A stretch of 64,000 nt of DNA from Fidelibacterota bacterium (GTDB lineage Bacteria > Pseudomonadota > Alphaproteobacteria > Rhodospirillales > Rhodospirillaceae): NCBI GenBank assembly GCA_947475895.1, contig CANJMF010000011.1:1-64000 (forward strand), in the 5' to 3' direction. Numbering within the stretch: position 1 is the stretch's first letter; each line of letters begins with the position of its first letter. Below, piece by piece: positions 44,605 through 53,504 of this stretch. Under the pieces are notes generated by a model. That model searched no databases. It was not told where the DNA came from and was given only the letters and a program-made list of their open reading frames with translations. Made by a program: the position numbers and the translations under genes.

Positions 44605-46620
44605 TTATTTCTTCTTCTGTTCCGGTGTCGGCGCGACGGTTGGGTTTTTGAGTTTCGTGCTGGTCTCGTCGCGGACTTGTGCGAAGAGCGCGTTGCAGTC
44701 CGCATCCTTTCCGCCCCCCAGTTCAATCAACGGCAACAGGCTGGCGAGCGGCGTCAGCAAGATCCCGAGCACGACCGCGACACCGCCGCGCGTCGCGATG
44801 CTCTTGGCGTCCAACCCAACGGACGGCTTTGCGAATGTGCCCTTCACCAAAAAATTGGTGCGCAAAGACGCCGGGCTAAAATCCTTCGGGTTGGGATCGA
44901 TGGTGATATCGAAAATCTCGCGGCCCATATCGACCGAGCCCTTGCCTTGAAATTGCGTGTCCTTGGTATCGATCACCAAAGTCTTCGCCTCAAGCACGCC
45001 TTTGGTGGCCTCGAAGCCAATGGCGGCGCAACGCAACGGCGTCGGCGCGTCACCGAATAACAGACGCTTCGCACCCTCGGCGATATCGAGATCGAGCAAC
45101 TCGACCATGAGCAGACTGAGGCTTCCGCCTTGCGCGATGAAGCCCGCATTGCCGTTGGCGCCGGCGAGGAATTTATGCGTGCTGTCGCCGACGCCGTGCA
45201 ATTCGATACGCCCGCCCATATAGCCGAAACTGGCCGCTTGTTTGTCGAGAGCCGCGCTGGCTTTGCCGATGGCGCGATGGATGGGGTAATCCTTGATCGA
45301 CGCCACGAGATCAGTCGGCGCATGGGGTGCGCGGGCGTTGATCTTGAGATCGATATCGATGCGGCCTTTTTCGACACCGAACGTCAATGGCGCGAGATGC
45401 AATAGCCCGTCCTGCAGCACAATCTCCACCGACAACGTGTCGAGCGGAAAGCCAGCGATGACGTGATCGGCCGCTACGTGGACCTTCGCGTTCATGCTGT
45501 TCAATTTGTCGTAGTTGATTGGCTTGTCGGGAAAGACCAACTCGGCCGCGACCATGGTTTGCTCGGGCTTCACTTCAGGCACGGCAGCACGCTTCGCACG
45601 CTCGGTTTCTGCGGCTTGCTGGCGAACCACGGTCGGTGTTTTTTTGTCGCCCGGCGCGGCACCGATGAAGCCGCCTAAGTCGGCCAGATCGACCGTATCG
45701 CCGTGGAGTGATCCGTCGAGACGCGGAATGGGATTTGAAATGTCCCATATGAGCGCGCCGTTCAAATCAGTTTTGCCCATTTTCCACGTGATTCCGGACA
45801 GCAGCCACCGCATGTCGTCGCGGTCGAGCTTGCCTTCAATGGTGTACGGCGGTGTCGGCGGCAGCGCGATTCCGGCCACGCGATAAAGATCGGCGCCGTC
45901 AGCGCCTTTGATCGTGAGGGTGATGTTGAGGCCCTTCACCGCCACCGGATCGAGAATAGTGCCCTTCGCCGTAATGGTGGTCGGACCCGACGTCAGCGTG
46001 CCGTCGAATGGATATGGCTTCATGAAGTTCGTGAGGGCGATCACCGAACCACCTTCCATACTCAACGTCGATGGTTGACCCTGATAGGTGCCTTTGCCTT
46101 TGACCACCAATTGCGTTTCGCTGCCGTCGATAAAGTCGCGCGTCGAAAGATCGAGCGCCAAATCGGTCTGCGCACTCGGCTTCACGTAAGCGATCTGCAC
46201 GTTCTTCAGACGCACCGCGCCGATGTCGGGCATGTGCGGGATGGTGTCTGGCGACGACTGCGTATCCCAGTTGGTCCGGCCCTCGGCATCGCGAGTCACA
46301 CGCGCGGTGGCGTCTTCAACAATCAGCCACGGCAGATGGACATCACCTTTGAACAGACGCCAAAACGCCAACTGCCCGTCGATGTGGGCTGCTTGCGCGA
46401 GCGGTGCGTCGAGCGCGTCGGCCACCTTTAAGTCGTCGGCGGTGAAACGCAGCGGAAAGATTCGCACATGCAATGCGCCGATGGTGACAGGATGGCCGAC
46501 AACAGCCGACACACGGCGCTCGACCAGGCCCTTGAAGTCGAAAAGCAAAAGGAAGGCGACGACCGCGACAACGATGACGGCGGCGAGGCTAGCGAGGATA
46601 TGGCGCGGTTGCGTGGGCAT
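44605..46620 (-). CDS. AsmA-family membrane-anchored protein
   Basis: A 671-residue protein with one N-terminal membrane segment (about residues 7-28) and long beta-rich periplasmic body. AsmA N-terminal signs are VERRVSAVVGHPVTIGALHV and PLRFTADDLKVADA. The AsmA C-terminal signature is SLSLLMVELLDLDIAEGAKR and GRIDIDLKINARAP. AsmA proteins help lipid movement and outer-membrane assembly. I start it at the ATG at 46620 (MPTQPRHILASLAAV), which places the membrane segment at the N-terminus. It is convergent with the CD-NTase-like gene (6-base gap). Confidence 0.9.
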   Translation of the reverse strand: MPTQPRHILASLAAVIVVAVVAFLLLFDFKGLVERRVSAVVGHPVTIGALHVRIFPLRFTADDLKVADALDAPLAQAAHIDGQLAFWRLFKGDVHLPWLIVEDATARVTRDAEGRTNWDTQSSPDTIPHMPDIGAVRLKNVQIAYVKPSAQTDLALDLSTRDFIDGSETQLVVKGKGTYQGQPSTLSMEGGSVIALTNFMKPYPFDGTLTSGPTTITAKGTILDPVAVKGLNITLTIKGADGADLYRVAGIALPPTPPYTIEGKLDRDDMRWLLSGITWKMGKTDLNGALIWDISNPIPRLDGSLHGDTVDLADLGGFIGAAPGDKKTPTVVRQQAAETERAKRAAVPEVKPEQTMVAAELVFPDKPINYDKLNSMNAKVHVAADHVIAGFPLDTLSVEIVLQDGLLHLAPLTFGVEKGRIDIDLKINARAPHAPTDLVASIKDYPIHRAIGKASAALDKQAASFGYMGGRIELHGVGDSTHKFLAGANGNAGFIAQGGSLSLLMVELLDLDIAEGAKRLLFGDAPTPLRCAAIGFEATKGVLEAKTLVIDTKDTQFQGKGSVDMGREIFDITIDPNPKDFSPASLRTNFLVKGTFAKPSVGLDAKSIATRGGVAVVLGILLTPLASLLPLIELGGGKDADCNALFAQVRDETSTKLKNPTVAPTPEQKKK

Positions 46621-46663
46621 ACGTAGGCTAACGCCGCTTGGGGCCCACGGTTCCGCTTCCATT

Positions 46664-46746
46664 AAAAGGGTCAGGTTGATACATTGCTTATCAAATCATT
46701 GATTTCATTAACATTTATGAATCAACGATTTTAACCTGGCACCTTA
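46664..46746. repeat. REP/MITE-like element with terminal inverted repeats, overlapping the serA stop
   Basis: An 83-base AT-rich stretch with near-complementary ends: AAAAGGGTCAGGTT at 46664-46677 and, on the other strand, AAGGTGCCAGGTT at 46746-46734. The AT-rich interior (TTGATT, ATTGATTTC) is unlike the surrounding GC-rich genes. The serA stop codon (46744-46746) lies inside the right repeat. Sequences ending in AAGGTGCCAGG are seen as interspersed repeats in several proteobacteria. A RAYT transposase gene is 3 kb away. Confidence 0.55.
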
Positions 46747-47988
46747 TTTCCCCTCGTGCAGGAACCGCGTACGGATGGTGCCGGCAATGTCATGGAGTTC
46801 GCGGCGAACACTGTCGCCGTCGGCGATACGCCCCACCACGTCCGTGACCACATAGCCGATACCGCCATCGGTGCGCAGATATTGTCCCGCGATGTTGATC
46901 TTACGGCGCGAGAACACTTCGGAGATCGCCGCCATGACGCCCGGCGTATCGCCGTGGATGTGCATGAAGCGCGTCGCGTTCGATTGCGCCGGCAAGGCCA
47001 CTTCGGGGAAGTTCACAGCACCCAGCGTGGAGCCGTTGTCGGAATATCGCACCAGTTTCTCGGCCACTTCGGCGCCAATGTTCTCTTGCGCTTCTTCCGT
47101 CGAACCACCGATGTGCGGCGTCAGGATCACGTTGCGCATGCCGCGCAAGGGGCTTTTGAATTCCTCTTCGGGGCCGGCAGGTTCTTTCGGGAACACGTCG
47201 ATGGCAGCACCGCCGATATGTCCGCTTTTCAAAGCTTCGGCCAAGGCCGGGATTTCTACAGTCGTTCCGCGTGCGGCGTTGATGAAGTAAGCGCCTTTCT
47301 TCATTTTCTTAAATCGGGCGGCGGTAATCATGTTCTTGGTTTCGGGCGTCTCGGGAACGTGCAGCGACACCACGTCGGCTTGCGCGAACAACTCATCCAG
47401 AGACCGGCACGGCTGAGCGTTGCCGATGGCGAGCTTCTCCACCACGTCGTAGAAACGCACTTGCATGCCCATGGCTTCCGCCATGACGGAGAGCTGCGAA
47501 CCTATGTGTCCGTAGCCAACAATGCCGAGCACTTTGCCGCGAATTTCGCGGGCGCCCTTTACAGTCTTGTCCCAACCGCCTTCATGAGCACCCCATGAAC
47601 GCTGCGGAATACCGCGAAACAGCATGATGATTTCGGCGATCACCAGTTCGGCGACCGACCGCGTGTTGGAATACGGCGCGTTGAAAACCGGAATGCCGAG
47701 GCGCTTAGCGCAGGTGCTATCGACCTGGTTCGTCCCAATGCAAAAGCATCCGATGGTCAGCAGCTTTTCAGCGGACTGCAGAACTTCCTTGGTAAGCTTG
47801 GTGCGTGAACGAATGCCAAGGATGTGCACGTTCTTGAGCTTGGCCTTCAGCTCTTCGGCGTCCCAGGCTTCCTTGACGCTTTCGATCGCGGTGTAGCCTT
47901 GGCGTTTAAACAGGTCCACGGCGCTTTTGTGGATGTTTTCCAGCAGGAGGACTTTGATTTTACTTTTGGGGAGAGAAAGCTTTTCCAA
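46744..47988 (-). CDS. serA: D-3-phosphoglycerate dehydrogenase
   Basis: A 414-residue enzyme for the first step of serine synthesis. The NAD site is VLGIVGYGHIGSQLSVMAEA (about residues 155-174), and the catalytic loop includes LTPHIGGSTEEAQENIG with the active-site His. The C-terminal ACT domain (about 340-414, HIHGDTPGVMAAISEVF) is the E. coli-type serine feedback domain. The start is a TTG at 47988 (MEKLSLPKSKIKVLLLE), matching the family start. The stop codon lies in the REP-like repeat. It is divergent from the RidA gene. Confidence 0.95.
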   Translation of the reverse strand: MEKLSLPKSKIKVLLLENIHKSAVDLFKRQGYTAIESVKEAWDAEELKAKLKNVHILGIRSRTKLTKEVLQSAEKLLTIGCFCIGTNQVDSTCAKRLGIPVFNAPYSNTRSVAELVIAEIIMLFRGIPQRSWGAHEGGWDKTVKGAREIRGKVLGIVGYGHIGSQLSVMAEAMGMQVRFYDVVEKLAIGNAQPCRSLDELFAQADVVSLHVPETPETKNMITAARFKKMKKGAYFINAARGTTVEIPALAEALKSGHIGGAAIDVFPKEPAGPEEEFKSPLRGMRNVILTPHIGGSTEEAQENIGAEVAEKLVRYSDNGSTLGAVNFPEVALPAQSNATRFMHIHGDTPGVMAAISEVFSRRKINIAGQYLRTDGGIGYVVTDVVGRIADGDSVRRELHDIAGTIRTRFLHEGK

Positions 47989-48059
47989 GGGACCTATATC
48001 CGGGCAATACTGTGGAACGCGGCAGTTAGCATATTTAAAGCGATGGTTGGCAGGTAAAA

Positions 48060-48527
48060 ATGACAGGGAAGGTCGACGCTAGGCTCATAGAGTTGAAATT
48101 GGCGCTTCCGAGCGCTCCGGCAGCGGTTGCGAACTACGTTCCCTATGTGAAATCGGGGAATTTGGTCTTCGTTTCCGGGCAACTGCCTATGCGGGACGCT
48201 ACGTTACATTACCCCGGGATCGTGGGGGCCCAAGTGACGGCGGAGACGGCCTATGAAGCCGCAAAGCTTTGTGCGTTGAACCCCATCGCCCAAGTTAAGG
48301 AAGCCTGTGGCGGAGACTTGGACCGCGTGACTCGGGTGGTGCAATTGAACGGCTTTGTTGCCGGACGCGCCGATTTTACCGACCAGCCCGAAGTCGTGAA
48401 CGGCGCATCCGACCTTATGGTCGCGGTCTTCGGCGACGCCGGAAAACACAGCCGCGCTGCCGTGGGTGTAGCGTCGCTGCCGCGCGGCGCCTCGGTGGAA
48501 GTGGCTGCCGTTTTTGAGATCGCATAA
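48060..48527 (+). CDS. RidA/YjgF-family protein
   Basis: A 155-residue protein of the RidA superfamily, members of which hydrolyse reactive enamine/imine intermediates from PLP enzymes. Family signs are VPYVKSGNLVFVSGQLPM (about residues 29-46), and PRGASVEVAAVFEIA at the end. It belongs to the longer YjgF subgroup (YP_... style C-terminal HSRAAVGVASLPRG with the substrate Arg). The ATG at 48060 is the start. It is divergent from serA, a PLP-related amino-acid pathway, though a link is not shown. The next gene starts 3 bases later. Confidence 0.92.
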   Translation: MTGKVDARLIELKLALPSAPAAVANYVPYVKSGNLVFVSGQLPMRDATLHYPGIVGAQVTAETAYEAAKLCALNPIAQVKEACGGDLDRVTRVVQLNGFVAGRADFTDQPEVVNGASDLMVAVFGDAGKHSRAAVGVASLPRGASVEVAAVFEIA

Positions 48528-48530
48528 TTG

Positions 48531-49718
48531 ATGGACGGCGAAGGCTCCGATCAGGGCTGGACGCTGAAAGTACACACCAGCGTCAACAGCATTCCAAAAG
48601 CGGATTGGGATGCATGCGCCAACATCACAGCGCCCAATTTCAATCCGTTCGTACGCCACGACTTTTTCAGCGCACTCGAAGATTCCGGCTGCGTGACAGC
48701 CGAGACAGGCTGGCTGCCGCAGCATATGACGGTGGAAGACGCCAACGGGCGGATCGTTGCCTGCGCGCCGCTCTATTTAAAAAATCATTCCTACGGCGAA
48801 TACGTATTCGATTGGGGCTGGGCGCAAGCTTATGAGCGGGCCGGCGGCCACTATTACCCGAAACTTCAATGCGCGGTGCCGTTTACGCCGGTGACGGGTC
48901 CACGCTTGATGGTGCGCGCCGAGGTGCCCCCGGTCACGCGCATGGAGCTGCAACACACATTGCTCGCGGGCATGGTCGAATTAGCCCAGCAAACAAAGGC
49001 TTCTTCGGTGCACATCACTTTTTCGACGGAAGAAGAATCCGAGCTTATGGACGAAGGCGGATTCTTGAACCGCATCGGCGAGCAGTATCATTGGAAGAAC
49101 GAAGGCTACACCAGCTTTGAGGAATTTCTGGCGGCCCTCGCGTCGCGCAAGCGCAAAGCCATTCGTCATGAACGCGAGAAGGCGAATAACTGCGGCGTAA
49201 AAATCAGCACGCTGACAGGCAGCGAAATCACATCGCGCCATTGGGACGCTTTCTTTGGCTTTTACATGAACACGTCCGACCGCAAATGGGGTCAGGCGTA
49301 TCTCAACCGCGAATTCTTCGATCTTCTGGCGCAGCGCATGAGCGAAGCGATTGTACTGATCATGGGCGAGGAGAATGGCAAACCGGTGTGCGGGGCACTC
49401 AACCTGCGTGGCGGCAACACCTTGTTCGGCCGCAACTGGGGAACGATCGTCGATTATCCCATGCTGCATTTCGAGGTTTGCTATTACCGCGCCATCGACT
49501 TCGCCATCGCCCATAAACTGGCGTGGGTCGAAGCAGGAGCCCAAGGCGAGCACAAGGTGCAGCGAGGCTATTTACCGCGCGCGACTTACTCGGGTCATTG
49601 GATCGCCGACCGTGGCTTTCGGGGTGCCATCGCGCAGTTCTTGGACCGGGAACGGGCCGCCATTGAGCAAGACATCACCGAGACCACAGACTTGGGCCCA
49701 TTCAAACGCAGCGGCTAA
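48531..49718 (+). CDS. GNAT-superfamily N-acyltransferase (DUF482, FemAB-like)
   Basis: A 395-residue protein of the DUF482 family (COG3146), with a GNAT/FemAB-type fold of unknown acceptor. Conserved parts are FVRHDFFSALEDSGC near residue 38, YVFDWGWAQAYERAGGHYYP, SRKRKAIRHEREKANNCG and GGNTLFGRNWG. The ATG at 48531 is chosen over an adjacent TTG. It follows the RidA gene with a 3-base gap, so they are one transcript. Localisation is cytoplasmic. Members often neighbour peptidoglycan or amino-acid genes. Confidence 0.9.
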   Translation: MDGEGSDQGWTLKVHTSVNSIPKADWDACANITAPNFNPFVRHDFFSALEDSGCVTAETGWLPQHMTVEDANGRIVACAPLYLKNHSYGEYVFDWGWAQAYERAGGHYYPKLQCAVPFTPVTGPRLMVRAEVPPVTRMELQHTLLAGMVELAQQTKASSVHITFSTEEESELMDEGGFLNRIGEQYHWKNEGYTSFEEFLAALASRKRKAIRHEREKANNCGVKISTLTGSEITSRHWDAFFGFYMNTSDRKWGQAYLNREFFDLLAQRMSEAIVLIMGEENGKPVCGALNLRGGNTLFGRNWGTIVDYPMLHFEVCYYRAIDFAIAHKLAWVEAGAQGEHKVQRGYLPRATYSGHWIADRGFRGAIAQFLDRERAAIEQDITETTDLGPFKRSG

Positions 49719-49720
49719 GC

Positions 49721-49746
49721 GGGGTCGGATAAATAGGACCAGGTCT
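49721..49746. repeat. Candidate REP hairpin upstream of the RAYT gene
   Basis: GGGGTCGGATAAATAGGACC (49721-49740) begins 3 bases after the GNAT stop and can pair GGTC with GACC around an AT loop. RAYT genes are usually flanked by REP hairpins that they act on. The GGGTC-G start also resembles the left end of the 46664 element. The match is weak because no second copy is seen downstream. Confidence 0.35.
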
Positions 49747-49852
49747 AATAATTCGGGTTGTAAACCATTGAGTTGTATTCTCTTAGATAACTTATAATTG
49801 TACCATGTACTAACTTCGTGATAATCTTGGCCTCTAACTCTGAGGCTTTACG

Positions 49853-50536
49853 ATGCCGCGCCGACCACGGGTTTTCGTTCCCGGTCATCCCATGCATGTC
49901 ATCCAACGCGGCCATAACCGCGCCCGCATCTTTTTTACGCCTGCCGACGCGAAGCAGTACCTGGAGTGGCTGCAAGAAGCGGCAGCGAACCACGGCCTCG
50001 CTATTCACGCTTACGTGCTGATGATCAACCATGTGCATCTCCTGGCATCGCCGGAGACGTCACAGTCGCTTCCACGCACCATGCGCGACGCCAACCGCCG
50101 CTATGGCCGTTATGTGAATGAATCGCAGAACCGCACCGGCAGCCTGTGGGAGGGCCGTTACCGCGCCAGTGTCGTCGATGCCGACCAATACGTGCTGTCG
50201 TGCTGCCGCTATGTGGAGCTGAACCCCGTGCGTGCCGGGGCCGTGCAAGAACCGGCCGCCTACCGGTGGTCGAGCTATAAAGGCAACGCGGAAGCGCGCC
50301 CCGACCCAATCCTGACACCGCATCCGCTTTACTTGAACTTGGGCGACACACCGGAAGCACGCGCGGCTGTCTATCGCAAAATGTTCGACAACGACCTGCC
50401 CGACGACGATCTCGCGCGTATTCGTGCGGCTGTGAACGGCGACTGGGCTTTGGGCGGCGCACGATTCACCGACTTGGTCAGCCGCCACGCAGGCCAATCC
50501 ATGGCGCCGCGCGGGCGTGGGCGGCCCGGCAAATAA
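49853..50536 (+). CDS. REP-associated tyrosine transposase (RAYT, Transposase_17/Y1 family)
   Basis: A 227-residue Y1 HUH nuclease, solitary type. It begins MPRRPRVFVPGHPMHVIQRG, has the HUH site H60-V-H62 (MINHVHLL) and helix D with Y113 or Y120 as the nucleophile (DADQYVLSCCRYVELNPVRA). RAYTs are single-copy housekept relatives of IS200/IS605 transposases that excise or move REP hairpins. It is flanked by a core GNAT gene and a thioesterase gene, without IS ends. The upstream 130 bases are unusually AT-rich. Confidence 0.92.
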   Translation: MPRRPRVFVPGHPMHVIQRGHNRARIFFTPADAKQYLEWLQEAAANHGLAIHAYVLMINHVHLLASPETSQSLPRTMRDANRRYGRYVNESQNRTGSLWEGRYRASVVDADQYVLSCCRYVELNPVRAGAVQEPAAYRWSSYKGNAEARPDPILTPHPLYLNLGDTPEARAAVYRKMFDNDLPDDDLARIRAAVNGDWALGGARFTDLVSRHAGQSMAPRGRGRPGK

Positions 50537-50545
50537 CCCTGTGCG

Positions 50546-50944
50546 TTATTTCTTGGCGAATTCGATAGGGTTGCTGTCGTTATCGATGGCAACGTAGGTG
50601 AAGCGCCCCTCCGTGACTTTCACGGGATAGGTGTTATGGCGGCGGCGCACCCAGGTTTCGATCAACATGGTGATCGACGTGCGCCCTGTGCGGGCAACCC
50701 GCGTATAGCACGTCACTTCGTCGCCCACATGGACAGGCTTGTGAAATTTCATGGCATCCACGGCCACCGTCACGGTTCGCATGGATGTAAGACTTCCGGC
50801 ATGGATAGCGCCCGCAATGTCCATATGCCCAAGGACCCAGCCGCCGAAAATATGGCCTCCGGGGTTGGTGTCGGCCGGCATGGCCAACACGCGAAGTGAG
50901 ATTTCGCCTTGAGGAGAATCTTGTTGCGGCTCTTCAGTCGTCAT
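50546..50944 (-). CDS. Acyl-CoA thioesterase (YciA-like hotdog fold)
   Basis: A 132-residue hotdog-fold enzyme that hydrolyses acyl-CoA. Typical of the YciA/BFIT group are MPADTNPGGHIFGGWVLGHM (about residues 23-42) with the catalytic Asp/Asn region, and VDAMKFHKPVHVGDEV. The start is placed at the ATG at 50944 (MTTEEPQQ); an open frame upstream to 51064 adds 40 residues that do not look like the family. It is divergent from parE by 76 bases and convergent with the RAYT gene. Confidence 0.92.
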   Translation of the reverse strand: MTTEEPQQDSPQGEISLRVLAMPADTNPGGHIFGGWVLGHMDIAGAIHAGSLTSMRTVTVAVDAMKFHKPVHVGDEVTCYTRVARTGRTSITMLIETWVRRRHNTYPVKVTEGRFTYVAIDNDSNPIEFAKK

Positions 50945-51020
50945 AGGTTCGGCCAAAATTTGTTCAACCAAAGTGTCGCATAAGCGATACAAACATAGAA
51001 TCTCTAATTGCAGGTAGCAG

Positions 51021-53048
51021 ATGGCGGATCTTTTCGGCGACAAACCGGCGCGCGGCGCGAGCAAAAAGCCGGCGAAGGAAAAAAAGCAGGCTGAGACGAA
51101 GCGCGGCGACTATACCGCCAAGGACATCGAAGTTCTGGAAGGCCTGGAGCCCGTCCGGCGTCGGCCGGGCATGTACATCGGTGGCACCGACATCACCGCC
51201 CTGCACCACCTCATCGCCGAAATCCTCGACAACGCCATGGATGAAGCTGTGGCCGGCCACGCCACCACCATCGAAGTAGAACTCCGTGCCGGCGACACGG
51301 TGATCATCCGTGATAACGGCCGCGGCATGCCCATCGATCCGCACCCCAAGTATCCGAAAAAATCGGCGGTCGAAGTCATTATGACCACGCTGCACGCGGG
51401 CGGGAAGTTCTCGGACAAGGTTTACCAAACGTCGGGCGGGCTGCACGGCGTAGGCGCCAGCGTGGTCAACGCGCTTTCAAGCGAATTGACCGTTGAGATC
51501 GCGCGCGACCGCACGCTCTATACCCAAACCTTCAGTCGCGGCCACGCCACCAGCAAGCTCATCAAGGGCGGCAGCGTCAACCGGCGCGGCACGACCGTGA
51601 CCTTCACGCCAGATACGCAGATTTTCGGCAAGGAACTTCATTTCGATCCTGCCACCGCTTACCGCATGGTGCGCTCGAAGGCCTATTTGTTCGAAGGCGT
51701 GCGCGTGCGCTGGGCCTGCGACAAGGAACTGCTCAAGGGTGACAAAGACACGCCCGTCGAAGAAGAACTGCATTTCGAGAACGGGCTGACCGACTATCTC
51801 AATCACGTGCTCACCGGCCGCAAACGTCTGATCGAGCCCCTCTTCTCCGGCAAAGCCGATTTCGCCGGCGGCGAAGGCCGCGTTGAGTGGGCGATCTGCT
51901 GGCCCGACAACGAGGATGGTTTTTTCAATTCCTATTGCAACACGATCCCGACACCCGAGGGCGGCACGCACGAACAAGGCTTTAAGTCCGCCCTGCTGCG
52001 CGGCATCAAAAGCTACGCCGACATGACCAACACGACCAAGGGTATCGGCAACGTCACCGGCGAAGACGTCTGGGGCGGCGCTTGCATGATGCTGTCGGTC
52101 TTCATCAAGGATCCGCAGTTTCAGGGACAGACCAAGGAAAAACTCGTTTCCGTTGCGGCGACAAAACTGGTCGACACCCTGGTGAAGGATCACTTCGACC
52201 ATTGGCTCTCGGGCGACAATGCCAACGCCAAGGTGTTGCTGGAAACGGTCATCACCCGCGCCGCCGAGCGCGCACGCAAGCGCCTCGATCAGGATATGAG
52301 CCGCAAGAGCGCGACCAAAAAGCTTCGCCTGCCGGGCAAGCTGACGGATTGCACCAAAGCAACGCCCGAAGGCACCGAACTATTCATCGTGGAAGGTGAT
52401 TCCGCCGGCGGCTCGGCCAAGCAAGCGCGCAGCCGCGAAACACAAGCTGTGCTTCCTTTGCGCGGTAAGATTCTGAACGTTGCTTCGGCAACCGACGACA
52501 AGCTGCGCGCCAATCAGGAACTCCAGGATCTGATCGAAGCGCTCGGCTGCGGTATTCGCGACAAATACAACGACGCCAAGCTGCGCTACGAAAAAATCAT
52601 CATCATGACGGACGCCGATGTCGACGGCGCGCACATCGCGAGTCTGCTGATGACTTTCTTCTATCGCGAGATGCCGGATCTAATTCAGAACGGGCACCTG
52701 TTTTTGGCCCTACCGCCGCTCTATCGCTTGAGCCAGCGCGGCACGACGGTCTACGCCATGACCGACGCGCACAAAGACCAGTTGATGAAAACCAAGTTCG
52801 ATGGCCGCGGCAAAGTCGAAGTGAGCCGCTTCAAAGGTCTTGGCGAAATGCCGCCGTCACAGTTGAAAGAAACCACCATGGACCCGGCGCGCCGGGTGCT
52901 TTTGAAAATCCAGGTTTTCGGAAACGACGAGAAAAGCGGACAGCGCGCGACGGCCAAATTGGTCGAGCAACTCATGGGCCGCAAACCCGAAGAGCGCTTC
53001 AAGTTCATTCAAGAAAACGCCAAATTCGCTGCCGATCTGGACGTATAA
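51021..53048 (+). CDS. parE: DNA topoisomerase IV subunit B
   Basis: A 675-residue ATPase subunit that works with ParC to decatenate chromosomes. The GHKL ATP site is in EILDNAMDEAVAGHA, IRDNGRGMPIDPHPK and TSGGLHGVGASVVNALS. The TOPRIM part has FIVEGDSAGGSAKQARSRET and IMTDADVDGAHI. A short Lys-rich N-terminus (residues 5-28) is extra. It is ParE rather than GyrB because it lacks the roughly 170-residue GyrB insert and has the ParE spacing. parC is not in the window. Confidence 0.95.
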   Translation: MADLFGDKPARGASKKPAKEKKQAETKRGDYTAKDIEVLEGLEPVRRRPGMYIGGTDITALHHLIAEILDNAMDEAVAGHATTIEVELRAGDTVIIRDNGRGMPIDPHPKYPKKSAVEVIMTTLHAGGKFSDKVYQTSGGLHGVGASVVNALSSELTVEIARDRTLYTQTFSRGHATSKLIKGGSVNRRGTTVTFTPDTQIFGKELHFDPATAYRMVRSKAYLFEGVRVRWACDKELLKGDKDTPVEEELHFENGLTDYLNHVLTGRKRLIEPLFSGKADFAGGEGRVEWAICWPDNEDGFFNSYCNTIPTPEGGTHEQGFKSALLRGIKSYADMTNTTKGIGNVTGEDVWGGACMMLSVFIKDPQFQGQTKEKLVSVAATKLVDTLVKDHFDHWLSGDNANAKVLLETVITRAAERARKRLDQDMSRKSATKKLRLPGKLTDCTKATPEGTELFIVEGDSAGGSAKQARSRETQAVLPLRGKILNVASATDDKLRANQELQDLIEALGCGIRDKYNDAKLRYEKIIIMTDADVDGAHIASLLMTFFYREMPDLIQNGHLFLALPPLYRLSQRGTTVYAMTDAHKDQLMKTKFDGRGKVEVSRFKGLGEMPPSQLKETTMDPARRVLLKIQVFGNDEKSGQRATAKLVEQLMGRKPEERFKFIQENAKFAADLDV

Positions 53049-53105
53049 GGCCTTTGCAAGTCGGCGAGAACCTATGCAAAACTTCCCTTATAACGGGAGA
53101 TGTGC

Positions 53106-53492
53106 ATGGTTCACAAAATGAAGTGGTTCATCGGGATTGCCGTCGTGGCGTGCTGGGCCGGCACGGCTGCTGCGCAAGCCACTGAAAAAATCGAAATCGC
53201 CATCGCGAACAACCGCAATGAGCCGGTAACGATGCAGTTCAAATATGCGTTCCGCGATTATACGTGGAAGCTGATCGAGCACGTGATCGATCAAGACGAC
53301 GATATCCTCTATCGCTTTCCAGCGAACATTCCAGGATGCGAGAAATTGCGCGCGTGGCACATCACCGACGGCGTCCTCTCAATTATGAATGCAAAAGGCC
53401 TTGTGTGCGAAAAGCGCATCAGCCTTTGCGACCGCGTGCACATGAACATGAACGTGCGCCAGGACGCGTGCTTGTGGCACGTGACGCCATAA
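53106..53492 (+). CDS. Small exported protein, unknown function
   Basis: A 128-residue protein with a signal peptide (about residues 1-23, WFIGIAVVACWAGTAAAQA). The mature part has four cysteines (in PGCEKLR, LVCEKR, LCDRV and DACLW) and looks like a small compact periplasmic domain. I start it at the ATG at 53106, 7 bases after GGGAG; an ATG six bases earlier is too close. I do not recognise the family. It stands alone between parE and a convergent unknown gene. Confidence 0.7.
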   Translation: MVHKMKWFIGIAVVACWAGTAAAQATEKIEIAIANNRNEPVTMQFKYAFRDYTWKLIEHVIDQDDDILYRFPANIPGCEKLRAWHITDGVLSIMNAKGLVCEKRISLCDRVHMNMNVRQDACLWHVTP

Positions 53493-53504
53493 CCGCAACG
53501 GCGT

